From Micromonospora cathayae (GTDB lineage Bacteria; Actinomycetota; Actinomycetes; Mycobacteriales; Micromonosporaceae): a stretch of DNA of 64,000 nucleotides. Position numbers and translations under genes: made by a program. Location: the NCBI RefSeq assembly GCF_028993575.1, contig NZ_CP118615.1, positions 806,001 through 870,000 of the forward strand, in the 5' to 3' direction. Position 1 is the stretch's first letter. Each line of letters opens with the position of its first letter. Positions 1-11,193 of the stretch are shown here, in pieces. The notes below the pieces were generated by a model. The model did no database searches and was not told the DNA's origin. It was given only the letters and a program-made list of their open reading frames with translations.

Positions 1-1381
1 CCCCGACCGGTACGCCGTGCCGGCGGGCCAGGTCGGCCCGGTCCCGCCACATCGCCGCGTACCCGTCCGCGCCCAGCAGCGGCAGGTCGGCGGTCCGCGA
101 CGGGCGGGCGTTGCCGAGCCGGCGGGCGGCCCGGTCGACCACGTCGGCGGCCATCACCCGGTACGTCGTGTACTTGCCCCCGGCGACCAGCAGCAGGCCG
201 AGCATCGGCTCGACCACCGCGTGCTCCCGGGACAGCTTCGAGGTGGAGTCGGCCTCACCGGAGAGCAGCGGACGCAGCCCGGCGTATACGCCCTCGATGT
301 CGGCGGTGGTCAACGGCTTGTCCAGCACCCCGTTGACCTGGTGCAGCAGGTAGTCGATGTCCCGGGCGGAGGCGGCCGGGTGGGAGCGGTCCAGCCGCCA
401 GTCGGTGTCGGTGGTACCGATGATCCAGTGCCCGCCCCACGGGATGACGAACAGCACCGAGGTGGGCGTCCGCAGGATCAGACCGGTCTCGCCGGTGATC
501 GCCGAGCGGGGCACCACCAGGTGCACCCCCTTGGAGGCACGGACCCGCAGCCCGGGGCGCAGCCCCACGTCGTTGAGCATCCGCGACAGGTCGTCACTCC
601 ACACACCGGTGGCGGCGATCACCGTACGGGCGCGTACCTCGAACTCGGCGTCCGGGGAGCCGGGCACCGCCTCCAGGTCGCGGACCCGGACCCCGGTCAC
701 CTCCCGGGCCTGCCGGGTGAGACCGACGGCGCGGGCGCTGGTCACCACGGTCGCGCCGAGGCTGGCCGCGGTGCGGGCCAGGGTGACCACCAGCCGGGCG
801 TCGTCGACCTGCCCGTCGAAGTAGCGGATCGCGCCGGCCAGCCGGTCGGCCCGCAGGCTGGGGAAGACGCGCCGGGCCCCCTCCCGGCTCAGGTGCCGGT
901 GCATCGGCATGCCCCGCCCGCCGCCGAGGAGCCCGGCGAACGCGTCGTACGCGGCCACGCCGGTGCCGTAGTAGGCCCGTCGCCAGATCCGGGCCGGTAG
1001 CCCGCGCAGCCCGCCGTCGTCGGGCAGCGGCACCAGGATCGGCACCGGCCGGACCAGGTGCGGGGCGAGCCGGGTGGCGAGCAGTCCCCGCTCGGTGAGC
1101 GCCTCGTGGACCAGCCCGAACTCCAGCTGTTCCAGGTAGCGCAGGCCGCCGTGGATCAGTTTGCTGGACCGGCTGGAGGTGCCGGCGGCGAAGTCCCGCG
1201 CCTCGACCAGGGCCACCTTCAGGCCCCGGGAGGCGGCGTCCAGGGCGGCCCCCGCCCCGGTCACACCACCCCCGATGATCAGCACGTCGAACCGCTCGGC
1301 ACGGAGCCGCCGCAGGTCGTCGGCCCGCCGGGCGGGAGAGAGCTGGCTGGCGGTGGCACGGGAGACGTTGGGGTCGCGCAC
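1..1381 (-). CDS. glpD: aerobic glycerol-3-phosphate dehydrogenase (C-terminus outside window)
   Basis: FAD-dependent oxidation of sn-glycerol 3-phosphate to dihydroxyacetone phosphate, feeding electrons to membrane quinones. About 460 codons are visible and the frame runs off the left edge, so the C-terminal part is missing. Near the N-terminus is the FAD-binding Rossmann motif RFDVLIIGGGVTGAG, followed by SRSSKLIHGGLRYLE, a family hallmark. Near the left edge is AGGKYTTYRVMAADVV, typical of the region before the C-terminal domain. The start is taken as the GTG at 1381, which gives a short tail (RDPNVSRATASQLS) before the FAD fold. It diverges from the subtilase gene across a 198-bp gap. Identity is firm; the exact start is less so. 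Confidence 0.93.
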   Translation of the reverse strand, partial: MRDPNVSRATASQLSPARRADDLRRLRAERFDVLIIGGGVTGAGAALDAASRGLKVALVEARDFAAGTSSRSSKLIHGGLRYLEQLEFGLVHEALTERGLLATRLAPHLVRPVPILVPLPDDGGLRGLPARIWRRAYYGTGVAAYDAFAGLLGGGRGMPMHRHLSREGARRVFPSLRADRLAGAIRYFDGQVDDARLVVTLARTAASLGATVVTSARAVGLTRQAREVTGVRVRDLEAVPGSPDAEFEVRARTVIAATGVWSDDLSRMLNDVGLRPGLRVRASKGVHLVVPRSAITGETGLILRTPTSVLFVIPWGGHWIIGTTDTDWRLDRSHPAASARDIDYLLHQVNGVLDKPLTTADIEGVYAGLRPLLSGEADSTSKLSREHAVVEPMLGLLLVAGGKYTTYRVMAADVVDRAARRLGNARPSRTADLPLLGADGYAAMWRDRADLARRHGVPVG

Positions 1382-1567
1382 CCGTTCACGGTAGCCGCAC
1401 CGGCCACCGGTCGGCACACCCCGAACCGGACCGCAGCCGGCCACCCCGCCCTGAACCGCACCGGAACCGCACCGGAGCCGGCCGGCGCGTTCCGGTCCGG
1501 AGCCGTACCTGGCCGGCACGCCCGGGGACGGCCCCGTACCTGGGCGGCACGCCCGGGAACGGGGCCG

Positions 1568-1573
1568 TACCGT
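1568..1573 (+). promoter_or_regulatory. putative -10 element of a leaderless promoter (subtilase)
   Basis: TACCGT ends 6 nt before the ATG at 1580. There is no Shine-Dalgarno sequence between them, so transcription would start at or next to the start codon. No good -35 box is visible. Confidence 0.5.
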
Positions 1574-1579
1574 ACGGTC

Positions 1580-4045
1580 ATGCAGCCCGCTCCCCCGTTC
1601 GGACCGCCCGTACCCCCGCCCGCGCCGGCCCCGCCCGGGGCGTTGCCGGTGGTCGCGGCCGTCCTGGTCGGCTGCTGGACCGTCGCGGTGGTACTGCTCC
1701 CGCAGGTGGTCGGCTGGCTGGTCGAGCAGGTCATGCTCGCCACCGGGGCGGACCGGCCGGTCTGGCTCTGGCCGGTGGTGTCGCTGCTGACGATCCTCCT
1801 GGTCGGGGTGCCCGCCCTGCTGCTCGCCCTGGTACCCCGCTCCGGGTCGGTGCGTACCGCCGGCCGGTGCTGGCTGGCCGGGGCACTGGCGCTGGGCGCG
1901 CTCGGGCTGCTGCGGACGATCCCGCCGGTGCACCACGAGGCGTACCTCGCCGCGCTCGCCGTCGTCGCCGCGCTGACCGCCGTCGTCGCCACCCGCCTGC
2001 TCGCCCGGGGCCGCCGACTCCCGGCGGCCGAAACCACCGGGCCAGGCCGGTCCGGCGGGCCGGGCGGGACCGTCGAGGTCACCGAGCCGGGTGGTACCGG
2101 CGGGACCGGCGGGGTCACCCTGCTCGCGGTCGCCGCCGGTCTGGTCCTGCTGCTGCCCTGGCTGTGGCTGGGGGCACTCGGCGGGCTGCTGGAGACGGTG
2201 CTCGCGGTGGCCGCGGCGGCGGCCGTCGGCGCGCTCGCCGGGGCCCTGCTGGACGTCGGGTTCTGGACCTCGTTCGGGGCCGGTCCCGACCGCCGCCCGG
2301 CCCGGCTGGTGCTGGTCGGTGGCCTGGTCGCCGGGGTGACCCTGCTCCTGCTCGCCGCCGGCACCGGACACTCCGGTACCTCGCTCGCCCTGCTGCTGAC
2401 GCTGCCGCCGGTCGGTTTCGTGCTCGCCGCGCTCCAGGCTCCCACCGACCGCACCGGCCGGCCGGCCGGTTCCGCCCCGGTGCGCTGGCTGGTCGGGCTC
2501 GCGGTCCTCGGTCCGCTGGCCGGCACCGACCCGGAGGAGGTCAGCCTGCTGCTGACCACCACCCGGGACGTGCCGTACTGGGTGGCGGTGACCGCCGGAG
2601 CCGGCCTGGTCGTCGCGCTCGGGCTCGCCGTCGGGTACGGCCTCGTGCTACCCCGCCGCGCGCCCACCCGTACGGTCGCCGCGGTCACCGTCGGGGTCCT
2701 GCTGGTCGCCGGTGCCCTGGTGTACGCCGGCCCCGGCAAACCGGGTCTGCACGGCGAACGCCTGCTGGTGGTGTTGCGGGAGCAGGCCGACCTGCGGGAC
2801 GTCCCTACCGGCACCGGGCCGGCCGGGCGGGACGCCCGGGTCCGCGAGGTCTACCGGCGGCTGGTCGCCACCGCCGACCGCACCCAGGCCGACCTGCGCC
2901 GCAGCCTGGACCGGGTCCGGCTGTCGTACACGTCGTACTACCTGGTCAACGCGATCGAGGTGGACGGCGGGCCGGGAATCCGCACCTGGCTGTCCAGCCG
3001 TCCCGAGGTGGACCGGGTGCTGGTCAGCCAGCGGCTGCGTCCGTTGCCGGCCCCGGCCGGTACCAGCCGGGGTGACGCCACAGCCCCGACCGGCCCGGAG
3101 TGGAACATCCGCATGATCGGCGCGGACCGGGTCTGGTCGGAGCTGGGCGTGGAGGGGGCCGGGATCACCGTGGGCAGCTCGGACTCCGGGGCGGACGCCG
3201 GGCATCCGGCCCTGTCCGCCGGTTTCCGGGGCGGCGACGACTCCTGGTACGACCCGTGGGACGCCAGCCGCACGCCACGGGACAAGGGCGGGCACGGTAC
3301 GCACACCCTGGGCAGCGCGGTCGGCCGGGGCGGCATCGGCGTCGCGCCCGGGGCGACCTGGACGAGCTGCGTGAACCTCGACCGTAACCTCGGCAGCCCG
3401 GCCCGCTACCTGGACTGTCTCCAGTTCATGCTGGCCCCGTTCCCGCCCGGCGGTGACCCGTTCACCGACGGCCGGCCGGAACGGGCACCGCAGGTGCTGA
3501 CCAACTCGTGGGGCTGCCCGATCATCGAGGGCTGCGACCCGGCCGCGCTGCGCCCGGCCGCCACCGCCTTCGAGGCGGCCGGCGTCTTCGTGGTGGCGGC
3601 GGCCGGCAACACCGGCCCGTCCTGCGCCTCCATCGACGACCCGCCGGCGATGTACCCGGAGGTGTTCACCGTCGGCGCGGTCGACCGGTCCCGCCGGGTC
3701 ACCGACTTCTCCAGCCGTGGCCCGGTACCCGGTGGCGGCAAGCCGGACCTGGTGGCTCCCGGCGCGGCGGTCCGCTCGGCGATGCCGGGCGGCGGGTACT
3801 CCCTGCTGGACGGCACCTCGATGGCGACGCCGCAGGTGGCCGGGGTGGTGGCGCTGATGTGGTCGGCGAACCCGGCGCTCGTCGGCGACCTGGAGCGCAC
3901 CCGGCGACTCCTCCGGGACACCGCCACCCCGGTCCAGCTGCCCCGGACCTCCACCGAGGCTGCCCGCCCCTGCGGCGACGAACAGGACGTCGCCGGCGCC
4001 GGCCTGGTCGACGCGTACGCCGCCGTCCGGGCGGCGCGCGGGTGA
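1580..4045 (+). CDS. polytopic membrane protein fused to a subtilisin-like (S8) serine protease
   Basis: About 821 residues. Residues ~15-390 hold roughly ten hydrophobic segments separated by short loops, far more membrane anchoring than a normal subtilase has. Residues ~394-490 (starting LLVVLREQADLRDV) resemble an I9-type propeptide. The S8 domain follows with a full catalytic triad: Asp535 in GSSDSGADAGHP, His572 in GGHGTHTLGSAVG and Ser747 in DGTSMATPQVAG, plus an oxyanion Asn in AAAGNTGPSC. The ATG at 1580 was preferred because it directly follows a -10 hexamer and starts just before the first membrane segment. The frame is open further upstream, but that stretch overlaps the divergent glpD. 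The likely role is a membrane-tethered extracellular protease; the substrate is unknown. Confidence 0.85.
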   Translation: MQPAPPFGPPVPPPAPAPPGALPVVAAVLVGCWTVAVVLLPQVVGWLVEQVMLATGADRPVWLWPVVSLLTILLVGVPALLLALVPRSGSVRTAGRCWLAGALALGALGLLRTIPPVHHEAYLAALAVVAALTAVVATRLLARGRRLPAAETTGPGRSGGPGGTVEVTEPGGTGGTGGVTLLAVAAGLVLLLPWLWLGALGGLLETVLAVAAAAAVGALAGALLDVGFWTSFGAGPDRRPARLVLVGGLVAGVTLLLLAAGTGHSGTSLALLLTLPPVGFVLAALQAPTDRTGRPAGSAPVRWLVGLAVLGPLAGTDPEEVSLLLTTTRDVPYWVAVTAGAGLVVALGLAVGYGLVLPRRAPTRTVAAVTVGVLLVAGALVYAGPGKPGLHGERLLVVLREQADLRDVPTGTGPAGRDARVREVYRRLVATADRTQADLRRSLDRVRLSYTSYYLVNAIEVDGGPGIRTWLSSRPEVDRVLVSQRLRPLPAPAGTSRGDATAPTGPEWNIRMIGADRVWSELGVEGAGITVGSSDSGADAGHPALSAGFRGGDDSWYDPWDASRTPRDKGGHGTHTLGSAVGRGGIGVAPGATWTSCVNLDRNLGSPARYLDCLQFMLAPFPPGGDPFTDGRPERAPQVLTNSWGCPIIEGCDPAALRPAATAFEAAGVFVVAAAGNTGPSCASIDDPPAMYPEVFTVGAVDRSRRVTDFSSRGPVPGGGKPDLVAPGAAVRSAMPGGGYSLLDGTSMATPQVAGVVALMWSANPALVGDLERTRRLLRDTATPVQLPRTSTEAARPCGDEQDVAGAGLVDAYAAVRAARG

Positions 4046-4055
4046 GCTGACCGGC

Positions 4056-4619
4056 CTAGCGGGGGTCCTGCGGATCGTGGGGGTCCGTCATCCGGTACTC
4101 CCAGCCCTCGCGCCAGCCGAAGTCGGCGTCCACCAGGTCCTCCAGCCGGGCCCCGTCGATCCGATGGTCGAGGCCCCACCGGGTGGCGACGTGTCCGATC
4201 ACCAGGACCCGTTGGCCCGCCCACCGCAGCGACAGGTCGTCGAGAAAGCGCCCGACCCGGTGCACGGCCTGTCGCCAGCTCTCACCACCGGGGTAGGGAC
4301 GGTCGAGGTACCGGCTGCGCCGGCCGTGCAGTTCGGCGGCCGGCATGCCGTTCCGCTCCCCGTAGTCACACTCCCGCAGCCGCCAGTCGTGCAGCACCGG
4401 AATCGTGGTTCCCGCGAAGGCCACGTCGGCCGTCTCCACCGCCCGTCCCAGGTCCGAGACGAACACCGCCACGATGCCGTCGCTCCGCCTGCGCCGACCG
4501 AGTTCGGCTGCCAGTGCCCGTCCCCTGGCGGACAACCGACCCGGCAGCCATCCGGTGGCAAGACCTCGCTCGTTGTCCTCGCTCCACGAGTGCGTCTCGA
4601 AGACGATCTCAGTCGGCAT
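4056..4619 (-). CDS. histidine phosphatase superfamily protein
   Basis: 187 residues, cytoplasmic. The N-terminus carries FETHSWSEDNERG, so His10 sits where the RHG phospho-acceptor histidine normally lies, but the Arg-His-Gly signature is replaced by Thr-His-Ser. The second histidine motif, VLVIGHVATRWGLDH, is intact, as is ATGWLPGRLSARGR, a stretch seen in one actinobacterial branch of the family. The acidic EGxxY-like region is represented by YDRPYPGGESW-type sequence (YLDRPYPGGESW). It is convergent with the subtilase, with 10 bp between their stops. A TAGCAT hexamer 6 nt before the ATG suggests a leaderless mRNA. The substrate cannot be told from sequence. Confidence 0.8.
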   Translation of the reverse strand: MPTEIVFETHSWSEDNERGLATGWLPGRLSARGRALAAELGRRRRSDGIVAVFVSDLGRAVETADVAFAGTTIPVLHDWRLRECDYGERNGMPAAELHGRRSRYLDRPYPGGESWRQAVHRVGRFLDDLSLRWAGQRVLVIGHVATRWGLDHRIDGARLEDLVDADFGWREGWEYRMTDPHDPQDPR

Positions 4620-4625
4620 GAGGCG

Positions 4626-4631
4626 ATGCTA
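4626..4631 (-). promoter_or_regulatory. putative -10 element of a leaderless promoter (histidine phosphatase)
   Basis: On the minus strand TAGCAT lies 6 nt before the ATG at 4619, with no ribosome-binding site in between. Confidence 0.5.
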
Positions 4632-4783
4632 CTGACGACAGCTCCCCTGGGCTCGCCACCCGCTCGCGGCCGTCCGGACCGGTTCGCGCCCTCGACGGGC
4701 TGCGGGGCTGGGGCCGTTCCGGGGCCGGGAGCCGAACCGGGCTGCCCCGGTCCCGCCCCGGTCGCATCGGAGCCCGGGCAGCG

Positions 4784-4817
4784 GAAAGGGCGGGCCGCTG
4801 ACGCGGCCCGCCCTTTC
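4784..4817 (-). terminator. strong hairpin terminator after groEL2
   Basis: Perfect 15-bp inverted repeat (GAAAGGGCGGGCCGC, loop of 4 nt, then its complement) 20 bp past the groEL2 stop. On the minus strand the A-rich/T-rich arms give a short U-containing 3' flank. The same GAAAGG...CCTTTC design recurs at 63311-63347. Confidence 0.85.
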
Positions 4818-4837
4818 GGCGTGTGTCGGAACCGGAC

Positions 4838-6711
<1,874 letters not shown>

Positions 6712-6779
6712 GCACGATCGCTCTCCGCCCCCCTCTCCCGTCCCCGCCACCTCCACCCGGCGCTGACGGGAGCCGGAGC

Positions 6780-7470
6780 CGAAGGGGACGACGGGCCGAG
6801 TAGCACGGCCACGATCGGCCAAGCAGCGACGGGCCAAGCGGAACGACGAGCCGAGCGGAACGACAGGTAAGCAGCGACGGGCCAGGCAGCACAACCACGG
6901 ACGGAAAGCGGCCTTCAGTACCAGGCGACCGGCCCGGCCGGGCGCAGAGGAGTGCGCCCCAGAGCCGGGCAAGAGGCTGGGCGAGGCGAGAGACCCGGGC
7001 GAGGCAAGAGGCCGGGGCGAGGCGAGAGACCCGGGCGAGGCAAAGACGCCCCGGGCAAGGCAGGAAGCCCAGGGCAAGGCGAGAGGCCCCGGGCGAGGTG
7101 AGAGGCGGACGCCGGGAATGGGTGAGAGGTCTCGGGGCCAGGCGACAGGCGACAGGCGACGCCGGACCGGCGGTCCAGTGTCGGGAGATGGCCAGCCAGA
7201 GTCCAGGGCACCCGACCCGGACGAGGGTGATCCACCCACGCACCCCAGGGTGCACACCGGGTCCGCCCGCCCGCCACGGCCAACGAGCCCAGAACCGGCA
7301 GGCGGACACAGACCAGCAGAGCCGGCTCAGAGCCGTCGGAGCAGACACAGAACCGGCAGGGCAGACGCCGCGCAGCAAACGTGCCGCGCTGGCCCGCTCC
7401 CTGCGGCCATCGGAGCAGACACAGAACCGGCAGGGCACAGGCCGTTGGCGGCATCGGCCGATGTCAGGCC
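6780..7470. repeat. non-coding patchwork of imperfect direct repeats
   Basis: About 700 bp between the groEL2 control region and the cold-shock gene with no credible gene. It holds several repeat families: a 29-bp exact repeat at 6979-7007 and 7015-7043 (period 36) built from GGGCGAGGCGAGAGACCC; looser GAGGC/AGAGG repeats to ~7170; GCAGCGACGGGCCA-type repeats near 6823-6890; and a 28-bp exact repeat at 7336-7363 and 7410-7437 (period 74) containing CAGACACAGAACCGGCAGG. Open frames crossing it encode only low-complexity Arg/Pro/Leu/Ser-rich sequence and look spurious. Confidence 0.75.
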
Positions 7471-7633
7471 CGTAACCCGTCGATCGCGGTTCGCCCGGCT
7501 CCGACGGTTCGGATCCGGGCGGACTCCACGTGGGCCGGTCGGGCACGGACGCCTCTGGCGTTCGTCACCGAACGACCCCGTCTGCTTCGGCGCGACGGCG
7601 TCGTCACCGCCCCGCCACCCCCGTGGTCGGCGC

Positions 7634-7837
7634 TCAGGCGATGACGCGCACCCGCTCGGCCTGCGGGCCCTTCTGCCCCTGAGCGATCTCGAACTCGACC
7701 CGCTGCCCGTCGTCCAGCGCCTTGTAGCCGTCCATCTCGATCGCGGAGAAGTGGACGAAGACGTCCTGCCCTCCGTCGACGGCGATGAAGCCGTAGCCCT
7801 TTTCGGCGTTGAACCACTTGACGGTGCCTTGCGCCAC
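7634..7837 (-). CDS. cold-shock domain protein (CspA family)
   Basis: 67 residues, a single OB-fold cold-shock domain that binds single-stranded RNA/DNA and acts as an RNA chaperone. The sequence starts [19 protein letters not shown] with RNP1 (KGYGFI) and RNP2 (VFVHF) both intact, and ends ERVRVIA. Start chosen at the GTG (7837), which gives the standard family length and has AGGAAG upstream; the frame continues upstream without homology. It is monocistronic and faces the repeat-filled intergenic region. Confidence 0.95.
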   Translation of the reverse strand: MAQGTVKWFNAEKGYGFIAVDGGQDVFVHFSAIEMDGYKALDDGQRVEFEIAQGQKGPQAERVRVIA

Positions 7838-8063
7838 GGTGCACTTCCTCACTTCGCTGGGCGACACGCAACCCCCGACGCCAGCGGGCAGCCGGCATCG
7901 GAACAACCGTGTTTCACACCGGCCGGGAGCGGCCGATGTACGGTGACCGAAATCGCACGCTACACGAAGCGTGACCGCAGCGCACGACCCCAAAATGGGG
8001 CGTAACGGGCAGCTCTCGACCCGGGAGGGCATCGGCCAGCATCGCTGCGGTAGGCATTCGGAC

Positions 8064-8654
8064 ATGACGCAAAATCCGGCCAGGTCAGCCCCGGGCACCG
8101 CCACGGTCCGCCGGGTGCGTCCGGCCGACGCCGCCCGGGTCCGGGCACTGCGGCTGGAGATGCTCGCCGACGCGCCACTGGCCTTCCTGGAGACGCTCGC
8201 GGACGCCGCGGCCCGTCCGCACGCCGAGTACGCCGCGCGGATCGCGTACACCTCGCGTGGCTCGCACACGGCACAGTTCGTCGCCGAGCCACAGGACCAT
8301 CCGGGAGACCATGCGGGAGACCACCCGGCAGGCGGCCGGGGAGACCGGCGGGGACACCGACTGGTCGGCCACGCGGGCGGCGTCGCCGCAGCTGACGAGC
8401 CGGACGTGACCGTGGTGTTCGCGGTCTACGTCACGCCGACCTGGCGCGGCACCGGGCTGCTGGCGGACCTGGTCGACGGCGTCGGGGCCTGGTCCCGCGC
8501 GTGCGGTCGGCCGCAGCTGATGCTGGAGGTGGTGGTCGGCAACGACCGGGCGTACCGGGCGTACCGGCGGCTGGGCTTCACCGACACCGGGATACGTGTC
8601 CCGCACCCCACGATCCCGGCGCTGTGGGAACTCCAGATGCGCCGGGCGGCCTGA
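8064..8654 (+). CDS. GNAT-family N-acetyltransferase
   Basis: 196 residues. The N-terminal region [19 protein letters not shown] and the acetyl-CoA loop region [19 protein letters not shown] (R/Q-x-x-G-x-G/A pattern), followed by [16 protein letters not shown], are typical of GNAT enzymes. A Gly/Asp/His-rich insert (around residues 75-100) separates the early strands. ATG at 8064 was chosen because upstream codons are non-homologous. It diverges from the cold-shock gene and converges on the aldehyde dehydrogenase, with a shared terminator between. The substrate is not predictable. Confidence 0.85.
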   Translation: MTQNPARSAPGTATVRRVRPADAARVRALRLEMLADAPLAFLETLADAAARPHAEYAARIAYTSRGSHTAQFVAEPQDHPGDHAGDHPAGGRGDRRGHRLVGHAGGVAAADEPDVTVVFAVYVTPTWRGTGLLADLVDGVGAWSRACGRPQLMLEVVVGNDRAYRAYRRLGFTDTGIRVPHPTIPALWELQMRRAA

Positions 8655-8670
8655 CCGGTCGGGACGCCGG

Positions 8671-8706
8671 GTGGGGGCCCTTCGCGGACCCGGGAAGGAC
8701 CCCCAC
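8671..8706. terminator. bidirectional hairpin terminator
   Basis: Inverted repeat GTGGGGG-c-CCTTC ... GAAGG-a-CCCCCAC between two convergent stop codons, one mismatch in the stem. Confidence 0.7.
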
Positions 8707-8715
8707 GGTGCCCGG

Positions 8716-10389
8716 TCAGGCGGGGCGGCGGCTCTGGACGATCCGGAACCGGTTGGCGACGTACGCGCCGTCGGTGAGGGCGGCGTTGGCGGCCGGGTTG
8801 GCTCCGCTGCCGTGGAAGTCGGAGTAGGCCGCCGACTGGTTGACGAAGACGCCGCCGGTCAGGTTGGCGGACAGGTGCACACCGGCATCGACGGCCGCCG
8901 CCTCGGCCGCGTCCAGCACCGCCTCGTCGGTGGAGTAGACCGCGGCGGTCAGCGCGCCCTTCTGGCCGACCGTGGTACGCAGGATCTCCAGGCTCCGCGC
9001 CGTCGACCCGGTGGCGATGACGAAGGAGATCGGCCCGAACCACTCCTTGCCGTAGGTCGCGGTGGCGTCCGCGTCCAGCTTGACGATGGTCGGCGTACGG
9101 ACCACCGCGTCGGGGTGCGCCGGGTGTTCCAGCGGACGCGACTCCAGTACGACGTCACCGAGCTTGCCGGCCTCGTCCAGCCGGTCCAGCACCCCGTCGT
9201 TGACGATCGCGCCGGTCAGCTCGACGGCGCGGGCCGGGTCGGCGGTGAGCTTGCCGACCGCCGCGGCGATGCCCGCCGCGACCTCGTCGAAGCTCTTGTG
9301 CCCCTGGTCGGTGTCGATCCCGTCGGCGGGGATGAGGATGTTCTGCGAGGTGGTGCACATCTGGCCGCTGTAGAGGGTCAGCGTGAACCCGAGGTTGCGG
9401 CACATGCCGGCGAAGTCGTCGGTGGAGTCGATGACGACCGTGTTCAGCCCGGCCTTCTCGGTGTAGACCGCCGCCTGCCGGGCGTGCCGCTCCAGCCAGT
9501 CGCCGTACTCGGTGGAGCCGGTGAAGTCGACGATCTTCACGCCGGGGTGCAGGGCCAGGTCGGAGGCGAGCTTCTCGCCGGGGGTCTCGGCGGCCAGCAG
9601 GACCAGGTTCGGGTCGAAACCGGCCTCGGCGAGCACCTCCCGGGCCACCTTGACGGTGATCGCCAGCGGCAGCACCGCACGCGGGTGCGGCTTCACGATC
9701 ACCGGGTTGCCGGTGACCAGCGAGGCGAACAGCCCGGGGTACGAGTTCCAGGTCGGGAAGGTGTTGCAGCCGATCACCAGGGCGACGCCCCGGGGCACCA
9801 CGTGGAAGGTCTTGGTCATCCGCAGCGGCTCGCCCTTGCCGACCGGCTTCTCCCACCGGGCCGTCCCCGGGTGCCGGGTCATCTCGGCGTACGCGTACGC
9901 GACCGCCTCCAGCGCCCGGTCCAGCGCGTGCGCGCCGCCGGCCTGGAACGCCATCACGAACGCCTGCCCGCTGGTGTACTGCACCGCGTTCGCCAGCTCG
10001 AAGATGCGCCGGTGCAGCCGGGCCAGGATCTCCAGGCAGACTCCGGTACGCGCCTGCGGGCCGGCGTCCCGCCAGCCGGGCAGGGCGGCGGAGGCGGCGG
10101 CCACCAGTTCGTCGGCGCTGGCGTGCGGGTAGCGCACGTCCAGGGGCACCCCGAACGGGCTCGCCTCGGTGGCGACCCGGTCGCCGGTGCCCGGCTGGTC
10201 GAGGGGGAAGTCCGCGCCGAGGTACGCCTCGAAGGCGGCCCGGCCGTCGGCGGCGGCGGTCTCGCCGTACACCCGAGGGCTCGGGGATTCGGGGTAGGCG
10301 GACCAGTACCCGCGCTCCGTGATCGCGGTCAGCGCCCGGGCGAGGGTGTCGGCGTGCGTGGCGTACAGGGGATGCGGGGTCTCCGTCAT
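8716..10389 (-). CDS. paaN: PaaN-type aldehyde dehydrogenase (phenylacetate degradation family)
   Basis: 557 residues. The sequence has an aldehyde-dehydrogenase fold with the catalytic cysteine in YSGQMCTTSQNIL and a nucleotide-binding region FTGSTEYGDWLERHAR. Its long N-terminal extension and length match the PaaN subfamily that carries only the dehydrogenase half, not the form fused to an enoyl-CoA hydratase. PaaN enzymes open or oxidise the ring product during phenylacetyl-CoA breakdown. No other paa gene is nearby, so a role in phenylacetate use is uncertain. The ATG at 10389 follows CATGAT by 7 nt, suggesting a leaderless transcript; upstream in-frame ATGs exist. Confidence 0.85.
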   Translation of the reverse strand: MTETPHPLYATHADTLARALTAITERGYWSAYPESPSPRVYGETAAADGRAAFEAYLGADFPLDQPGTGDRVATEASPFGVPLDVRYPHASADELVAAASAALPGWRDAGPQARTGVCLEILARLHRRIFELANAVQYTSGQAFVMAFQAGGAHALDRALEAVAYAYAEMTRHPGTARWEKPVGKGEPLRMTKTFHVVPRGVALVIGCNTFPTWNSYPGLFASLVTGNPVIVKPHPRAVLPLAITVKVAREVLAEAGFDPNLVLLAAETPGEKLASDLALHPGVKIVDFTGSTEYGDWLERHARQAAVYTEKAGLNTVVIDSTDDFAGMCRNLGFTLTLYSGQMCTTSQNILIPADGIDTDQGHKSFDEVAAGIAAAVGKLTADPARAVELTGAIVNDGVLDRLDEAGKLGDVVLESRPLEHPAHPDAVVRTPTIVKLDADATATYGKEWFGPISFVIATGSTARSLEILRTTVGQKGALTAAVYSTDEAVLDAAEAAAVDAGVHLSANLTGGVFVNQSAAYSDFHGSGANPAANAALTDGAYVANRFRIVQSRRPA

Positions 10390-10396
10390 GCCCGCC

Positions 10397-10402
10397 ATCA
10401 TG
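10397..10402 (-). promoter_or_regulatory. putative -10 element of a leaderless promoter (paaN)
   Basis: CATGAT on the minus strand, 7 nt before the ATG at 10389. It contains an alternative ATG, so the call is tentative. Confidence 0.4.
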
Positions 10403-10530
10403 CCGCAGCCCCGGACCGGCCGGTAGGAGCCGTTGGTCGGGTGGCCGGGGGCGGTGGTCCGGCGCATCCTTGACCGGTGCGGCGGGAGCGACACGACAGG
10501 GGACGGCGACCGACCGGGGAACAGCGGTCG

Positions 10531-10584
10531 GCAGAGGAACGGCGACCGGCAGAGGAACGGCGACCGGCAGAGGAACGGCGACCG
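10531..10584. repeat. 18-bp tandem repeat, three copies
   Basis: GCAGAGGAACGGCGACCG starts at 10531, 10549 and 10567. If the next gene began at the GTG at 10477 the array would encode Glu-Glu-Arg-Arg-Pro-Ala three times; a start after the array is preferred. Confidence 0.85.
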
Positions 10585-10587
10585 GCG

Positions 10588-11193
10588 GTGGGCGGTCACG
10601 CGACGGGGGACGGCCTGCGGCAGCGGGCGCGGACCACGGCCACCTGGCTCAACGGCACCACGGTGGTGGGCCTGGCGCTGGCGGTGCTGGCCCGGACCAC
10701 CCGGCGGCGTACGCCGGACGGGTTGATCGTCGCCGGACGGTACCGGTTGCCGGTGCCCCGGCAGCAGTGCTTCACGGTCGGTTCGGTGGTGCTGACCCGC
10801 CGGCCGCCCGAGTGGCTGCTGCACCCGGCACGGGCCGACCTGCTCGGACACGAACGGCGGCACGCCGGCCAGTACGCCTGGCTCGGCCCGCTGTTCTGGC
10901 CGGCGTACTGGCTGGCCTGCGCCTGGTCGGTCGCGTTGACCGGCGGGTACGGCGGCAGGAACGTGTTCGAGCGGCGGGCCGGCCTGGCCGCCGGCGGATA
11001 TCCCGAGCCGGCCCTGCGCCCGTGGCTGGCGGCCCTGCGGACCCGCCGGCCCGGCGGCGACCAGCGGGCCGCTGGCAGCCAGCGGGTCGACGGCTGTCAC
11101 CAGGCCGGCGGTGCCGCGCTGGCGGCGGTGGTCAGAAGTCGAGCTGCCACTCCATCCAGGCGTCGACGGCCCGGAAGCCCATCTGCTCGTTGA
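10588..11193 (+). CDS. small HExxH-like protein of unknown function
   Basis: About 201 residues from the GTG at 10588; an upstream GTG at 10477 would add a repeat-coded arginine/glutamate-rich tail. The conserved-looking core has a hydrophobic segment ([13 protein letters not shown]), then [17 protein letters not shown], a His-Glu-x-x-His pattern (HERRH) of the metalloprotease-like type, then a second hydrophobic segment [18 protein letters not shown] and [16 protein letters not shown] recall this as an uncharacterised actinobacterial family. The C-terminal ~20 residues overlap the convergent acetyltransferase gene by 62 bp. Whether it binds metal or cleaves anything is unknown. Confidence 0.6.
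   Translation: MGGHATGDGLRQRARTTATWLNGTTVVGLALAVLARTTRRRTPDGLIVAGRYRLPVPRQQCFTVGSVVLTRRPPEWLLHPARADLLGHERRHAGQYAWLGPLFWPAYWLACAWSVALTGGYGGRNVFERRAGLAAGGYPEPALRPWLAALRTRRPGGDQRAAGSQRVDGCHQAGGAALAAVVRSRAATPSRRRRPGSPSAR

Noticed and set aside
8596..10473. Plus-strand open frame antisense to paaN
   Set aside because: Shadow frame; the minus-strand protein has clear aldehyde dehydrogenase motifs.
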